Shown here piece by piece: positions 12,900 to 22,490 of a DNA stretch of 64,000 nt. This DNA is from Macrostomum hystrix. Lineage: Eukaryota > Platyhelminthes > Macrostomidae. The notes under the pieces are model-generated. The model was not told where the DNA came from. It did not search any database and saw only the letters and a list, made by a program, of their open reading frames with translations. Where the stretch lies: NCBI GenBank assembly GCA_950097015.1, contig CATNEN010000001.1:22373501-22437500 (forward strand). Direction: 5' to 3'. A program made the position numbers and the translations under genes. Every line of letters starts with the position of its first letter. Positions within the stretch are counted from its first letter, which is position 1.

Positions 12900-15800
12900 G
12901 CACAGCTACCGAGCCAAGCTATTCAACTACGCCATGTTCTATTTAACCGGCTGCGGCGAGGAGGTCGACTTTCCTATCCATCGTATCGACTGCGCTCCGC
13001 CCGAAGCTCTGTTGGACTCATCGCTGGCCGCAGCAGCCGCAGCATCTGCCGCCGTTAAAGCCGGTGTTGCCGACTCGGCCGGCTCGAAGCATCGTCGCCG
13101 AAGACCCAACCCAGAGTGTCCCCGGCTTGACTGCTCAAATGTGGACTCACGCATGGACAGCTTCGGCTTAGGCCTGCTCGCCCTGCACCTGCTAGTCGGC
13201 CTGCCGCCTTTGCCTTCTAATCAATCGGATACGGAATCCTCTGATACGGTTGCTATGCTGTTGCGATGCGGTCTGTCTGGCGACTGCCTGCTAGACAGCC
13301 TGCTGTCGCGGCATCAGCATGGCGGCTTTGCTGAGGCCTTCGCCGCTTGCGATTGGTCGGCGGTGGATGACGAGCTGGGCTGCCCAGAAGGCGCCGCCCT
13401 GAACATGATTCGAGCCTGCCTGGCTGGCTGGCCAAGCCGCCGGCCCTTCGTGTCCGACCTGGTGCTGCCACAGCCCAACGGTTGCGCCATTCTGGCCTCG
13501 AAGACCCCACAGAGAAGTCGCGACTGGTCCCAGCTAGACGCCAGGTGTCGAAAGCGTTTCGGTCCGATTCGCTGCGAGTCGGATCCGCCAGACGGCGACG
13601 ATGTCGAAGTTGGCGCAGACGAAAGTCGGCTGATCACTGGCGGCGAGTTTGCCAGCCTCCGCTCAGCCGAGGAGTTTTATCACTGGTGGACCCTGGCCGG
13701 CGGAGATCCCGTCCAGCCAATCAGAGAGGCCGGCCTAGTCCAACGGCATCGGCCAATCACGCAGCTGCCCTGCTATCTTGGCGGCAGCGGCGGCGGAGTG
13801 CTCTACCTTGAGCAGCCCAGGCCGCACCTGTTGCACGAGTTTGTTGTGCCATTGAATGACAGAGAGCTGCGTGATCGAGTTCGCCGACTAAATCCGCTGC
13901 TGTTCTTCCCGGTGCCCAGACAGCCTGACGACACGTCCGGTAACTCGTCGACCGCCAGCGTCTCGGCTTCGTCGGCGGCTCCCGGCAGGTTCGGCGCCTA
14001 TTCAGACACTTCCTCGCAGCCAAAGGCGGTGAAGGAGCGCGACTTGGCCTATCAGATTGAACGCTGCGTGCTGTTCCACCAGCTGCTGCTGTGCTGCCCC
14101 TACTCTCGCCATACTCTGCTCATGGAATCAGCCAGGGATATTCCGCCTCTCTATCGCGCCCTCACCTGGGCTCACCTGCTTGGCGTCTCCGGCGATGTAC
14201 AGAGTCGGTACGCCGCTTTGGACACCGTGACGCCTAGGGAGAGTAGGAGAGTCAGCGACAAACAACTCGCTAGCGACATCCCCAGGTGTCACCAGTACAA
14301 TCCGCTAATGGCTTCCCCTCATGGCCACGCCAAGCTGAGGCGGCTGATCAAAGCCTGGGTGCTGCGCAGGCCAGCGTGTGCCTACTACCAGGCAAGTGCT
14401 CTGCCAGCTTTTTAAATAAGGTGTCTAGAATTTCAGGATTTCAGCGACCTTGGGGTGTCTAGAATTTCGGGATTTCAGCGACCTTGGGGTGTCTAGAATT
14501 TCGGGATTTCAGCGACCTTGGGGTGTCTAGAATTTCGGGATTTAAGCGACCTTGGGGTGTCTAGAATTTTGGGATTTAAGCGACCTTGGGGTGTCTAGAA
14601 TTTCGGGATTCAAGCGAACTTGGGGTGTCTAGAATTTCAGGATTTCAGCGACCTTGGGGTGTCTAGAATTTCGGGATTTCAGCGACCTTGGGGTGTCTAG
14701 AATTTCGGGATTTAAGCGACCTTGGGGTGTCTAGAATTTCGGGATTTCAGCGACCTTGGGGTGTCTAGAATTTCGGGATTTAAGCGACCTTGGGGTGTCT
14801 AGAATTTTGGGATTTCAGCGACCTTGGGGTGTCTAGAATTTCGGGATTTAAGCGACCTTGGGGTGTCTAGAATTTTGGGATTTAAGCGACCTTGGGGTGT
14901 CTAGAATTTCGGGATTCAAGCGAACTTGGGGTGTCTAGAATTTCGGGATTTCAGCGACCTTGGGGTGTCTAGAATTTCGGCATTTCAGCGACCTTGGGGT
15001 GTCTAGAATTTCGGGATTTCAGCGACCTTGGGGTGTCTAGAATTTTGGGATTTAAGCGACCTTGGGGTGTCTAGAATTTCGGGATTTAAGCGACCTTTGT
15101 TGTGTCTAGAATTTTGGGATTTAAGTGACCTTGGGGTGTCTAGAATTTTGGGATTTAAGCGACCTTGGGGTGTCTAGAATTTCAGGATTTAAGCGACCTT
15201 TGTTGTGTCTAGAATTTTGGGATTTAAGCGACCTTGGGGTGTCTAGAATTTTGGGATTTAAGCGACCTTGGGGTGTCTAGAATTTTGGGATTTAAGCGAC
15301 CTTGGGGTGTCTAGAATTTCGGGATTTAAGCGACCTTGGGGTATCTAGAATTTCGGGATTTAAGCGACCTTGGGGTGTCTAGAATTTTGGGATTTAAGCG
15401 ACCTTGGTGTGTCTAGAATTTTGGGATTTCTCAGACTTTTGCAATCTTAGTTTATAGACGTCTAGAAACTTGTGATTTTTTGTGAAGTTGGGATTTATAA
15501 GAACTCAGGCTTTCTAATAATTTTGTATTTCAGAAATTTTAGGATTTTGCAACTTAGGGATTTCAAGGTATTATTTATTTCTGTGACAAAAAGTGTCAAA
15601 AAATGCGGATTTCTCAAACTCGTAGATGCTTGACAGTCTACTGTTAGTAGAAAAAAATAATTTAATTCCACGCACCCTCACTGTACAGGGCGTGGACTCC
15701 GTGGCAGCCGTCTTCCTTCACCTGAACTTCTCCGACGAGCCGCTGGCCCTGGCCTGCCTGGAACGCTTCATCGACAAATACCAGGCCAACTTCTTTGCCA

Positions 15801-17203
15801 ACGACAACAACAAGGAGGTTACTCAAGAGTACTTTGCCGTCTTTCAACAGCTACTGGCATTCCACTGTCCTACATTGGCTGTCTACCTTGAACAGATCGG
15901 CCTTTTACCTGACCACTACGCCTTTCCTTGGTTCCTAACCATGTTCGCTCATCACTTCTCACTGCCCAGCGTTGTGCACATCTGGGACGCCCTGTTGCTA
16001 GGCAACAGCAGCTTCCCGCTGTTCATTGGCCTGGCTGTTCTGCTGCAGCTTAAGCGACGGCTGGGACTGATGGAGCACGATTTTAATGAAGCCGTGCACG
16101 ACATACTGCCTCAGGTGAGTCATGTAGCTTATCGCGGAACAGAGGGATTTGGGATTGCAGCAGAAGGATTTGGGATTTAAGAGAAGGGTCAGAGATCGAG
16201 ATTGCAATTAGTTTAGATAATGAATGCCTACTTTTAAGTCTAAAATAAAAAAAATTAAATAAGTCTAGATGCTTAGTATTATAAACTACTGATCTGGGAT
16301 CACAATTTTCTTATCTGGGATTCCAACTTTCTGATCTGGGATTCCAACTTTCGATCTGGGATTCCAACTTTCGATCTGGGATTACAACTTTCGATCTGGG
16401 ATTACAACTTTCGATCTGGGATTCCAACTTTCGATCTGGGATTACAACTTTCGATCTGGGATTACAACTTTCGATCTGGGATTACAACTTTCGATCTGGG
16501 ATTAGAACTTTCGATCTGGGATTACAACTTTCCGATGTGCGAGTGCGATTACAACTTTCGATCTCAGATTACAACTTTCGATCTGGGGTTACAACTTTCC
16601 GATCTGAGATTACAACTTTCCGATCCGGGATTACAAATTCGGCTATTTTCTGACCAATTTTCAAAATGAATTCAGGTCGCCAACGTGGACATCGAGCTGT
16701 GCCTGTCCGATGCCACGCGCATGTACCGAGACACTCCGCACAGCTGCTCGTATCGCAGATTCGATGGCTCGGATCTGGAACTGTGCGGCCAGCTGTTCCC
16801 AATCGAGACCCTGGGCATCGAGGCGCTGCAGAGATGCCGAGCTCCCAGGATCAGCGTTGAAGAATTCCTCACCATCGCTGGTCACCTGGACGCCAAGACA
16901 TCCTGCATTGCTCGCTCCCGACTCAGCGTTGTCGACATTCGACCAGCTGAGGAGTACAACCGCGGCTGCCTGCCCTGCTCCATCCACCTGCCGGCTGAGC
17001 TTCTGCTGAACACCGCCGGAGAACTCACCAAACTTAGCGACCCCGCTGTGCAGGCCAGTGTCAAAGTTCTTGTCTACAGACTAGAAGATGAAGCTGTGAC
17101 CGCTGCCAACCACCTGGTCATGAAGGGCGTCACCAGGGTCTGCCTGCTGCAGGGTGGCATTGAAGCTCTGCGATCCACTGGACTGCTGGCACTGCCCTCT
17201 TGA
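12329..17203 (+). CDS. TBCK: TBC domain-containing kinase-like protein (pseudokinase, TBC, rhodanese)
   Basis: Four exons, 12329-12598, 12715-14391, 15689-16114 and 16676-17203, join in phase 0 throughout to give 966 residues (human TBCK is about 893). TBCK is a pseudokinase with a Rab-GAP-type TBC domain and a C-terminal rhodanese-like domain, linked to mTOR signalling and endolysosomal traffic. Seen here: the N-terminal block GAFTFYSRQ..CGSDGLPLTPNS typical of TBCK; a kinase-like fold without a usable HRD or DFG; a poly-Gln insert (12868-12900); a TBC domain at about 571-790 with arginine finger R614 in DIPR and glutamine finger Q649 in YYQG; a rhodanese-like domain at about 858-966 (VVDIRP at about 877) with no catalytic Cys in the expected loop. 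The ATG at 12329 follows an in-frame TAG at 12311. Intron 2 uses a GC donor (CAG|GCAAGT), the other two use GT. Identity is very secure; exon limits are predicted by eye. Confidence 0.95.
12868..12900 (+). repeat. CAG/CAA repeat encoding poly-Gln in TBCK
   Basis: A run of CAG codons with one CAA interruption encodes about 11 glutamines inside the pseudokinase domain of TBCK, followed by HSYRAKLF. Human TBCK has no such run as I recall it, so this is probably a lineage-specific loop insertion. Confidence 0.9.
14415..15432 (+). repeat. 34-bp minisatellite filling TBCK intron 2
   Basis: About 30 copies of a 34-bp unit containing GTGTCTAGAATTTCGGGATT and AGCGACCTTGG. It accounts for about 1.0 of the 1.3 kb of the intron. 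Variants (TTTCGG/TTTTGG, TTTCAG/TTTAAG) alternate. A single-copy tail of about 250 bp separates it from the acceptor at 15687-15688. Confidence 0.95.
16297..16640 (+). repeat. 20-bp minisatellite in TBCK intron 3
   Basis: About 16 copies of GATCTGGGATTACAACTTTC with TTCC/TTAC variants. The array occupies most of the 561-bp intron and ends about 35 bp before the acceptor. Confidence 0.93.
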
Positions 17204-17227
17204 CTGCTAGCCTGTGCCAGCCCACCA

Positions 17228-17780
17228 ACCCACAGACAGCTAGACAGCTCACCAACCCACGAACTCATAGCCAGCCCACCATCCCACAGACAGCTCACCA
17301 ACCCACAGCCAATCCACAGCCAACCCACAGCCAACCCACAGCCAGACCACAGCCAACCCACAGCCAGTCCACAGCCAGCCCACAGCCAACCCACAGCTAA
17401 TCCACAGCCAATCCACAGCCAACCCACAGCCAGTCCACAGCCAGTCCACAGCCAGTCCACAGCCAATCCACAGCCAACCCACAGCCAGTCCACAGCCAGT
17501 CCACAGCCAGTCCACAGCCAATCCATAGCCAATCCACAGCCAACCCACAGCAAATCCACAGCCAACCCACAGCCAGACCACAGCCAACCCACAGCCAGAC
17601 CACAGCCAGTCCACAGCCAGTCCACAGCCAGTCCACAGCCAGTCCACAGCCAGTCCACAGCCAATCCATAGCCAATCCACAGCCAACCCACAGCAAATCC
17701 ACAGCCAACCCACAGCCAGCCCACAGCCAACCCACAGCCAATCCACAGCCAGCCCACAGCCAACCCACAGCCAACCTTGG
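17228..17780 (+). repeat. 10-bp minisatellite just after the TBCK stop
   Basis: More than 50 copies of a decamer CACAGCCAAT/CACAGCCAGT/CACAGCCAAC start about 25 bp past the TBCK stop codon and so probably lie in its 3' UTR or at its polyadenylation region. The strand is C/A-rich and stop-poor; the resulting repetitive frames are not genes. Confidence 0.92.
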
Positions 17781-18397
17781 CCACACCACTTCTAAAATCA
17801 AATCACTGAATATATAACTGACTGACTAGTATAATCCCAGCATTGAATCAGTCAGTCTTATTAATGAATCAGATTTCACCGTAATTCGTTGTTTTACACA
17901 GATTTTTATTAATTAACTTCATGGAACTTTTCAGTAAATTTCTTTCTTCCATAAATTTTCAAAAAGATGCGAATCTTTTGTGCAATAGCATGATTTGCTT
18001 GCTAAAATTTACTTAAAATAATTCGATTAATTAATGCGCTTTCCGCTGCAATACACGCTTATTAGTTTGCCAGCCTTCTCATATATATTCTTCTGTGATT
18101 GTTAAATTACACTAGACTGTTGTGCTAATTTTTTGCAAGCTAGTAATAAATAATCGTTTGTTATATGCCAGTATTTGAATAATGCTGATTTGTACTGAAC
18201 AAATATACCTAAATATAATGATTCTGCTTATTAATCCAGAACGAATTATTGTCGTAGTTTTATTTGTTAGCATGTTAGCATTTTAGACTTATTCATTATT
18301 AATATTTCTTTATAACCATTTTTGCCAGTTGTTTTACAATTAAAGAACAATTGAAGGCCTATCATAATATAATATAATATTTACCGGAGGGCGAGGG
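17781..18397. other. AT-rich intergenic DNA
   Basis: No frame, RNA gene or array is recognised. A short AATAT tandem run lies at about 18365-18380, immediately before the SINE. Confidence 0.55.
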
Positions 18398-18756
18398 GGT
18401 CGGTGGCAGAGCGGTTAATCGCGCTTGCCTCTCGCACCAAGGTCCCTGAGTTCGATTCCCCGGCGAGGCCACATTCATTTGGGGCGCAGCCGCGGAGGGA
18501 AGGCTTGAGGGCTTGTCGTGCAATTTACGCCCTTGTGGGCCAACCTCCAAGGCACAGTTAAATGTACACTGCCTGACGGTGAGAAAGTCAGGGCAGATGT
18601 ACACACCTGTGTGAGCGTGTGCCTGCGTACAGTATCTGTGTGCGTGTGTGCTCAGGAGTCAGAGAAATGGGCAGAATTGCGCGCTGGCTCCGGGTCTAGT
18701 GTCACTAAATTATGTGCCACTGCCCGCAGCCCTCCTGCAATTATTATTATTATTCA
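18398..18756 (+). mobile_element. tRNA-derived SINE
   Basis: A pol III-type head carries an A-box TGGCAGAGCGG (18404-18414) and a B-box-like GAGTTCGATTCC (18448-18459). The T-stem does not pair properly, so this is not a functional tRNA. A body of about 270 bp follows (block with ACTGCCTGACGGTGAGAAAG, then AGGAGTCAGAGAAATGGGCA, then GTGTCACTAAATTATG) and it ends in an (ATT)n tail. The same body or tail recurs at 26618, 27685 and 43405, and the head at 28315, showing a dispersed family. Confidence 0.85.
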
Positions 18757-18890
18757 TTGCCGGAGGGCTGCGGGCAATAGCCCATCATTTGGTGACACCA
18801 AATTGGTGTCCTTGTGCAAGACACTTGAGTGTCTATTTGGGGTCGGGGGAGCAGACACTTGGCTGAATGCTGCGGCTCCCCAGTCTAAAT
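18757..18890 (-). mobile_element. Inverted SINE-related fragment
   Basis: Starting directly at the (ATT)n tail of the preceding SINE, the reverse complement of the same tail block (GCCCGCAGCCCTCC, then GGTGTCACCAAATGATG in reverse orientation) appears. This gives two tails facing each other, with arms of roughly 45 bp (18699-18742 and 18757-18803). Beyond 18803 the sequence differs from the first SINE, so this may be a related subfamily or a partial copy. Confidence 0.65.
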
Positions 18891-18928
18891 AGAAAATTCA
18901 CATTTTTGCAGAAAAATTCACGGCACAC

Positions 18929-19381
18929 ATGAGCGTCCACCGGTTGCTAGGCGGCAGTGTTGTCGCAGCTTTGAGCATGGCCGGACTCACCTACCTGGGC
19001 AGCCGCTACATGCAGAGCAGGACTCACTCTGCCGGCTATACCAAGCTAGCCATGGAGCTGCTCAATGAGTATCCGCACGCTGAGAAGTGCCTCGGCATTC
19101 CCATTGTGCCGGGTCACATTGTGTTCTTCGGTGACAAGGAACGATTCGCCTCCTGGTCGCCCAGATCCGGCATAAGAAGGCTGAAATTGCCGGTGCACGG
19201 CTTCCACAGCTCCGGCTATCTGTACGTCTGGGCCAAGAAGCTGGACATGACCGAACCTGACGATTCCATCGAGGACATCTGGCAGATTGAACGACTGGAC
19301 CTAGCCTTGCCGAAGCTCAATGGGAGTGGCTTCTGTCGGTGGACATTCTATGATAGGGGAGATGGGAAGCAACTGAACTAA
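18929..19381 (+). CDS. COA1/MITRAC15-like mitochondrial assembly protein (copy A)
   Basis: Encodes 150 residues in one exon. COA1 (MITRAC15) proteins are small inner-membrane proteins that act in early respiratory-complex assembly. Seen here: one hydrophobic segment at about residues 7-25, then a pattern matching COA1 (GYTKLAMELL..EYPHAEKCLGIPI, then LKLPVHGFHSSGYLYVWAKK, then WQIERLDLAL), comparable to the YKLA..QL..P.A...LG.P, K.PV.G..SEG.LYV and W.L....LEL blocks of human COA1. A 3'-splice-site-like TTTTTGCAG ends 18 nt before the ATG, fitting a very short trans-spliced leader or a 5'-UTR intron. A divergent second copy follows on the same strand. Family assignment is from remembered motifs. 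Confidence 0.72.
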   Translation: MSVHRLLGGSVVAALSMAGLTYLGSRYMQSRTHSAGYTKLAMELLNEYPHAEKCLGIPIVPGHIVFFGDKERFASWSPRSGIRRLKLPVHGFHSSGYLYVWAKKLDMTEPDDSIEDIWQIERLDLALPKLNGSGFCRWTFYDRGDGKQLN

Positions 19382-19613
19382 AAATGATTCCTGTGCTCAT
19401 TCACTTATTTAATCATTGCCTATGCTAGCCTAAGAAATATTGTTATACTTTTCTACTGGTTTTGAAGTACTGCATGTACCACAATTATACCATATTCGTT
19501 ATTATACGCTCGTAGTGTGCATTTGTCCAGATTGCAAAGATGCTATGCATTTCTAAATATGAGTCCTAAAAGTGTTTGCCATTTTAATGTCAATGCCTAT
19601 TTTTTTACATCTC

Positions 19614-20815
19614 CCAGTCAATCTCCCAGATCCTCTGGTTGAGCAGCCACTCTCCCAGATCCTCAGGTTGAGCAGCCAATCTCTCAGATCCTCATGTTAA
19701 GCAGTTAATCTCCCAGATCCTCAGGTTGAGCAGTGACTCTCCTAGATCCTCAGATTGAGCAGCCACTCTCCCAGATCCTCATGTTAAGCAGTCACTCTCC
19801 CAGATCCTCAGATTGAGCAGCCACTCTCCCAGATCCTCATGTTAAGCAGTCACTCTCCCAGATCCTCAGGTTGAGCAGTCACTCTCCCAGATCCTCAGAT
19901 TGAGCAGCCACTCTCCCAGATCCTCAGGTTGAGCAGTCACTCTCCCAGATCCTCAGGTTGAGCAGTCACTCTCCCAGATCCTCAGGTTGAGCAGCCACTC
20001 TCCCAGATCCTCAGGTTGAGCAGCCAATCTCTCAGATCCTCATGTTAAGCAGTTAATCTCCCAGATCCTCAGGTTGAGCAGTCACTCTCCTAGATCCTCA
20101 GATTGAGCAGCCACTCTCCCAGATCCTCATGTTAAGCAGTTAATCTCCCAGATCCTCAGGTTGAGCAGTCACTCTCCCAGATCCTCAGATTGAGCAGTCA
20201 CTCTCCCAGATCCTCAGGTTGAGCAGCCACTCTCCCAGATCCTCAGGTTGAGCAGTCACTCTCCCAGATCCTCAGGTTGAGCAGTCACTCTCCCAGATCC
20301 TCAGGTTGAGCAGCCAATCTCTCAGATCCTCATGTTGAGCAGCCAATCTCCCAGATCCTCAGGTTGAGCAGCCACTCTCCCAGATCCTCAGGTTGAGCAG
20401 TCACTCTCCCAGATCCTCAGGTTGAGCAGTCACTCTCCCAGATCCTCAGGTTGAGCAGCCACTCTCCCAGATCCTCAGGTTGAGCAGTCACTCTCCCAGA
20501 TCCTCAGGTTGAGCAGTCACTCTCCCAGATCCTCAGGTTGAGCAGCCAATCTCTCAGATCCTCATGTTGAGCAGCCAATCTCCCAGATCCTCAGGTTGAG
20601 CAGCCACTCTCCCAGATCCTCAGGTTGAGCAGTCACTCTCCCAGATCCTCAGGTTGAGCAGTCACTCTCCCAGATCCTCAGGTTGAGCAGCCAATCTCTC
20701 AGATCCTCATGTTGAGCAGCCAATCTCCCAGATCCTCAGGTTGAGCAGCCAATCTCTCAGATCCTCATGTTAAGCAGTTAATCTCCCAGATCCTCAGTTT
20801 GAGCAGCCAAACTCC
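19614..20815 (+). repeat. 29-bp minisatellite between the two COA1-like genes
   Basis: About 41 copies of a unit AGATCCTCAGGTTGAGCAG plus YCAMTCTCCC. Variant units (ATGTTAAGCAGTTAATC, ATGTTGAGCAGCCAATC) recur at spacings that are multiples of 29 bp. One variant occurs at 20331, 20563 and 20708 (232 and 145 bp apart, 8 and 5 units), indicating segmental amplification. Confidence 0.95.
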
Positions 20816-20944
20816 CAAATATTTACATTTCTGCCATGCCAGAGACTTGGTGGCTAGAGTTTTATCCATACAGTCTTTAAAAATCCTTCATTACGAGAAA
20901 GTGGGTAGTAACAGATAAAATGTATCACATTTCTTTTGCTTTTC

Positions 20945-20946
20945 AG
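20945..20946 (+). promoter_or_regulatory. Predicted (trans-)splice acceptor AG of COA1-like copy B
   Basis: The pyrimidine-rich run CATTTCTTTTGCTTTTCAG ends here and the open frame starts in phase 0 directly after it. No donor-bearing upstream exon with an ATG was found between the stop of copy A and this site, because nearly all of that interval is minisatellite. This makes a spliced-leader acceptor likely. Confidence 0.5.
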
Positions 20947-21868
20947 AGAGCCCCAAAGCGGATTCCAGCCTCACAGCAGCAGCGGTTGAGCGAGTTGCCC
21001 AAAAGCAGGCTGAGGCCGTTCGCAGCCATCTATGCCGGCGTGACAGTCGGCGCCATGGCCTATATGGCCTGGCGCAATAGGCAAAGAACCAAACAGCGGC
21101 TAGAACAGCGGGACAAACTGGCCGATATGGCTCTGGAGTTCGCCAATTCCAATGAGACGGTGAGTCACAATGTCCAATGTCCAGCTGTCACAATGTCCAG
21201 CTGTCACAATGTCCAGCTGTCACAATGTCCAGCTGTCACAATGTCCAGGTGTCACAATGTCCAGCTGTCACAATGTCCAGGTGTCACAATGTCCAGCTGT
21301 CACAATGTCCAGCTGTCACAATGTCCAGCTCTTTAATCTGTCCCAATTTCCAGCTGTTTAATCTGTCCCAATATCCAGCTCTTTGAAGCTCTTTAAAAAA
21401 GTACTAAGCCACCCGCGCTTGCAGGTGTCCGAGCTGTACACCCCGCCGCTGCGTCCACAGCTGTCAGACGAGACGCAGAGCTTTGCCAAACTGGGCCTGA
21501 TGGAACGCCTGTCCTCTCGCAGCTCCGACTGGAATCCGGCTCGCCAGATCGAGTTCCACCGCATCCTGTTCTCAGACGAGTTCGGCACCGCTGGCTGCCT
21601 GTTTGTCTATGGCAAACTGTTGAATAACAGCACGTCGAAGGTACCGGAATTGAACGATTCGTGGAAAATTGTTCGGATAGAAATCTGCGATCCCAGGAAG
21701 GCCCCTGACAGCGATCAGTCGGGATCGTTTCAGCAGGTGTGGGAGAGAGTGAGCCTGCCGGCCAGGACCTCCAACAGGCGCATTGTCCGACTATTTGATT
21801 ACGAGGAGGACGTGAGGGATTGCGATTCGTCGTTGGGCTTAAAAGATCCCGTTTGTGAATGCGTCTGA
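20947..21868 (+). CDS. COA1-like protein (copy B), 5' end without its own ATG
   Basis: Two exons, 20947-21159 and 21425-21868, join in phase 0 (218 codons before the stop). The predicted protein starts with a basic, Gln-rich stretch, has a transmembrane segment (FAAIYAGVTVGAMAYMAW), then R/K-rich residues and a C-terminal region with a COA1-like order (a HRILFSDEF..AGCLFVYGKLL block, then SWKIVRIEI), so it looks like a divergent paralogue of the upstream gene. The first exon begins at a strong acceptor (TTTCTTTTGCTTTTCAG) and has no ATG before the membrane segment; an in-frame ATG at 20920 would require translating the polypyrimidine tract. A leader-supplied AUG would be in frame. The first coding bases are therefore uncertain. 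Family link weaker than for copy A. Confidence 0.6.
21164..21345 (+). repeat. 16-bp minisatellite in the COA1-like copy B intron
   Basis: About 10 copies of CACAATGTCCAGCTGT (one variant with CAGGTG) begin 4-5 bp after the GTGAGT donor and fill most of the 265-bp intron. Degenerate copies run on to about 21380. Confidence 0.9.
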
Positions 21869-21934
21869 AATTTCGCTCAGACTATTAATACGACCTGATA
21901 AAGCATTGTATATTGAGCTGCTAGCTCCTACACT

Positions 21935-21990
21935 GCGGGGTGTACGTCTGCTCTGACCTTGTCATCGTCAGGCAGTGTGTACACGCTGCC
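21935..21990 (-). mobile_element. SINE body fragment (reverse orientation) in the 3' UTR of COA1-like copy B
   Basis: The reverse complement contains GTACACACTGCCTGACGATGA, matching the conserved ACTGCCTGACGRTGAGAAAG block of the SINE at 18398. Only about 55 bp are preserved. It sits between the stop codon and the AATAAA signal, so it is probably transcribed. Confidence 0.6.
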
Positions 21991-22072
21991 GCGCCTTCAA
22001 AGTTGCCCATCATTGGCTTTAACTGCAGCTCCGAGCCTTCTCTCTGTGTTTGCTGCTTGTCCGATAGTTTAG

Positions 22073-22078
22073 AATAAA
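22073..22078 (+). promoter_or_regulatory. Candidate poly(A) signal AATAAA
   Basis: AATAAA about 205 nt after the stop of COA1-like copy B. No other canonical hexamer lies closer. Confidence 0.4.
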
Positions 22079-22490
22079 TCTTTAGATTTGTTGGCTATTG
22101 TTACTCGTAGTTGTTGGTTATCTTTCTACGAGTATTTATCACTAGCTAGCTGTCTAGTGCTGTGTAGTTTGAGGCTTCCTGGAAAAAAATGGAATCCTAA
22201 ATGCATCCTTAAAACGCGTTTGCTTGCTGAGCTGGGAATGACTTTGAGCATTTCCCTGCTTTACAACTTTCTTAGAAATAAATTGATGCCGCTTGGCGTC
22301 TCACACATTAAAGACGGTTCACAAAATCACATGTCTCATGACTTTTGGAATTGGTGTTCATTTTAATTATGCCCGATTAAGAACACGCTTGCAAGCTGTA
22401 GCTGTGTTTTGTTAGCCGTCTGCTCAGTAAGACGTCCGTAGCAAAGGAATCTTGATCGATATAAAAATAAACATTAACTACACTCCAGCC

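Noticed and set aside
17074-17801. Gly/Trp/Leu-rich minus-strand frame (236 codons) that could pass for a membrane protein
   Set aside because: It is the reverse of the 10-bp CACAGCCAAT repeat and overlaps the TBCK 3' end.
18398-18475. A functional tRNA gene at the A/B-box pair
   Set aside because: The T-stem and acceptor stem do not pair, and the sequence continues into a SINE body found elsewhere.
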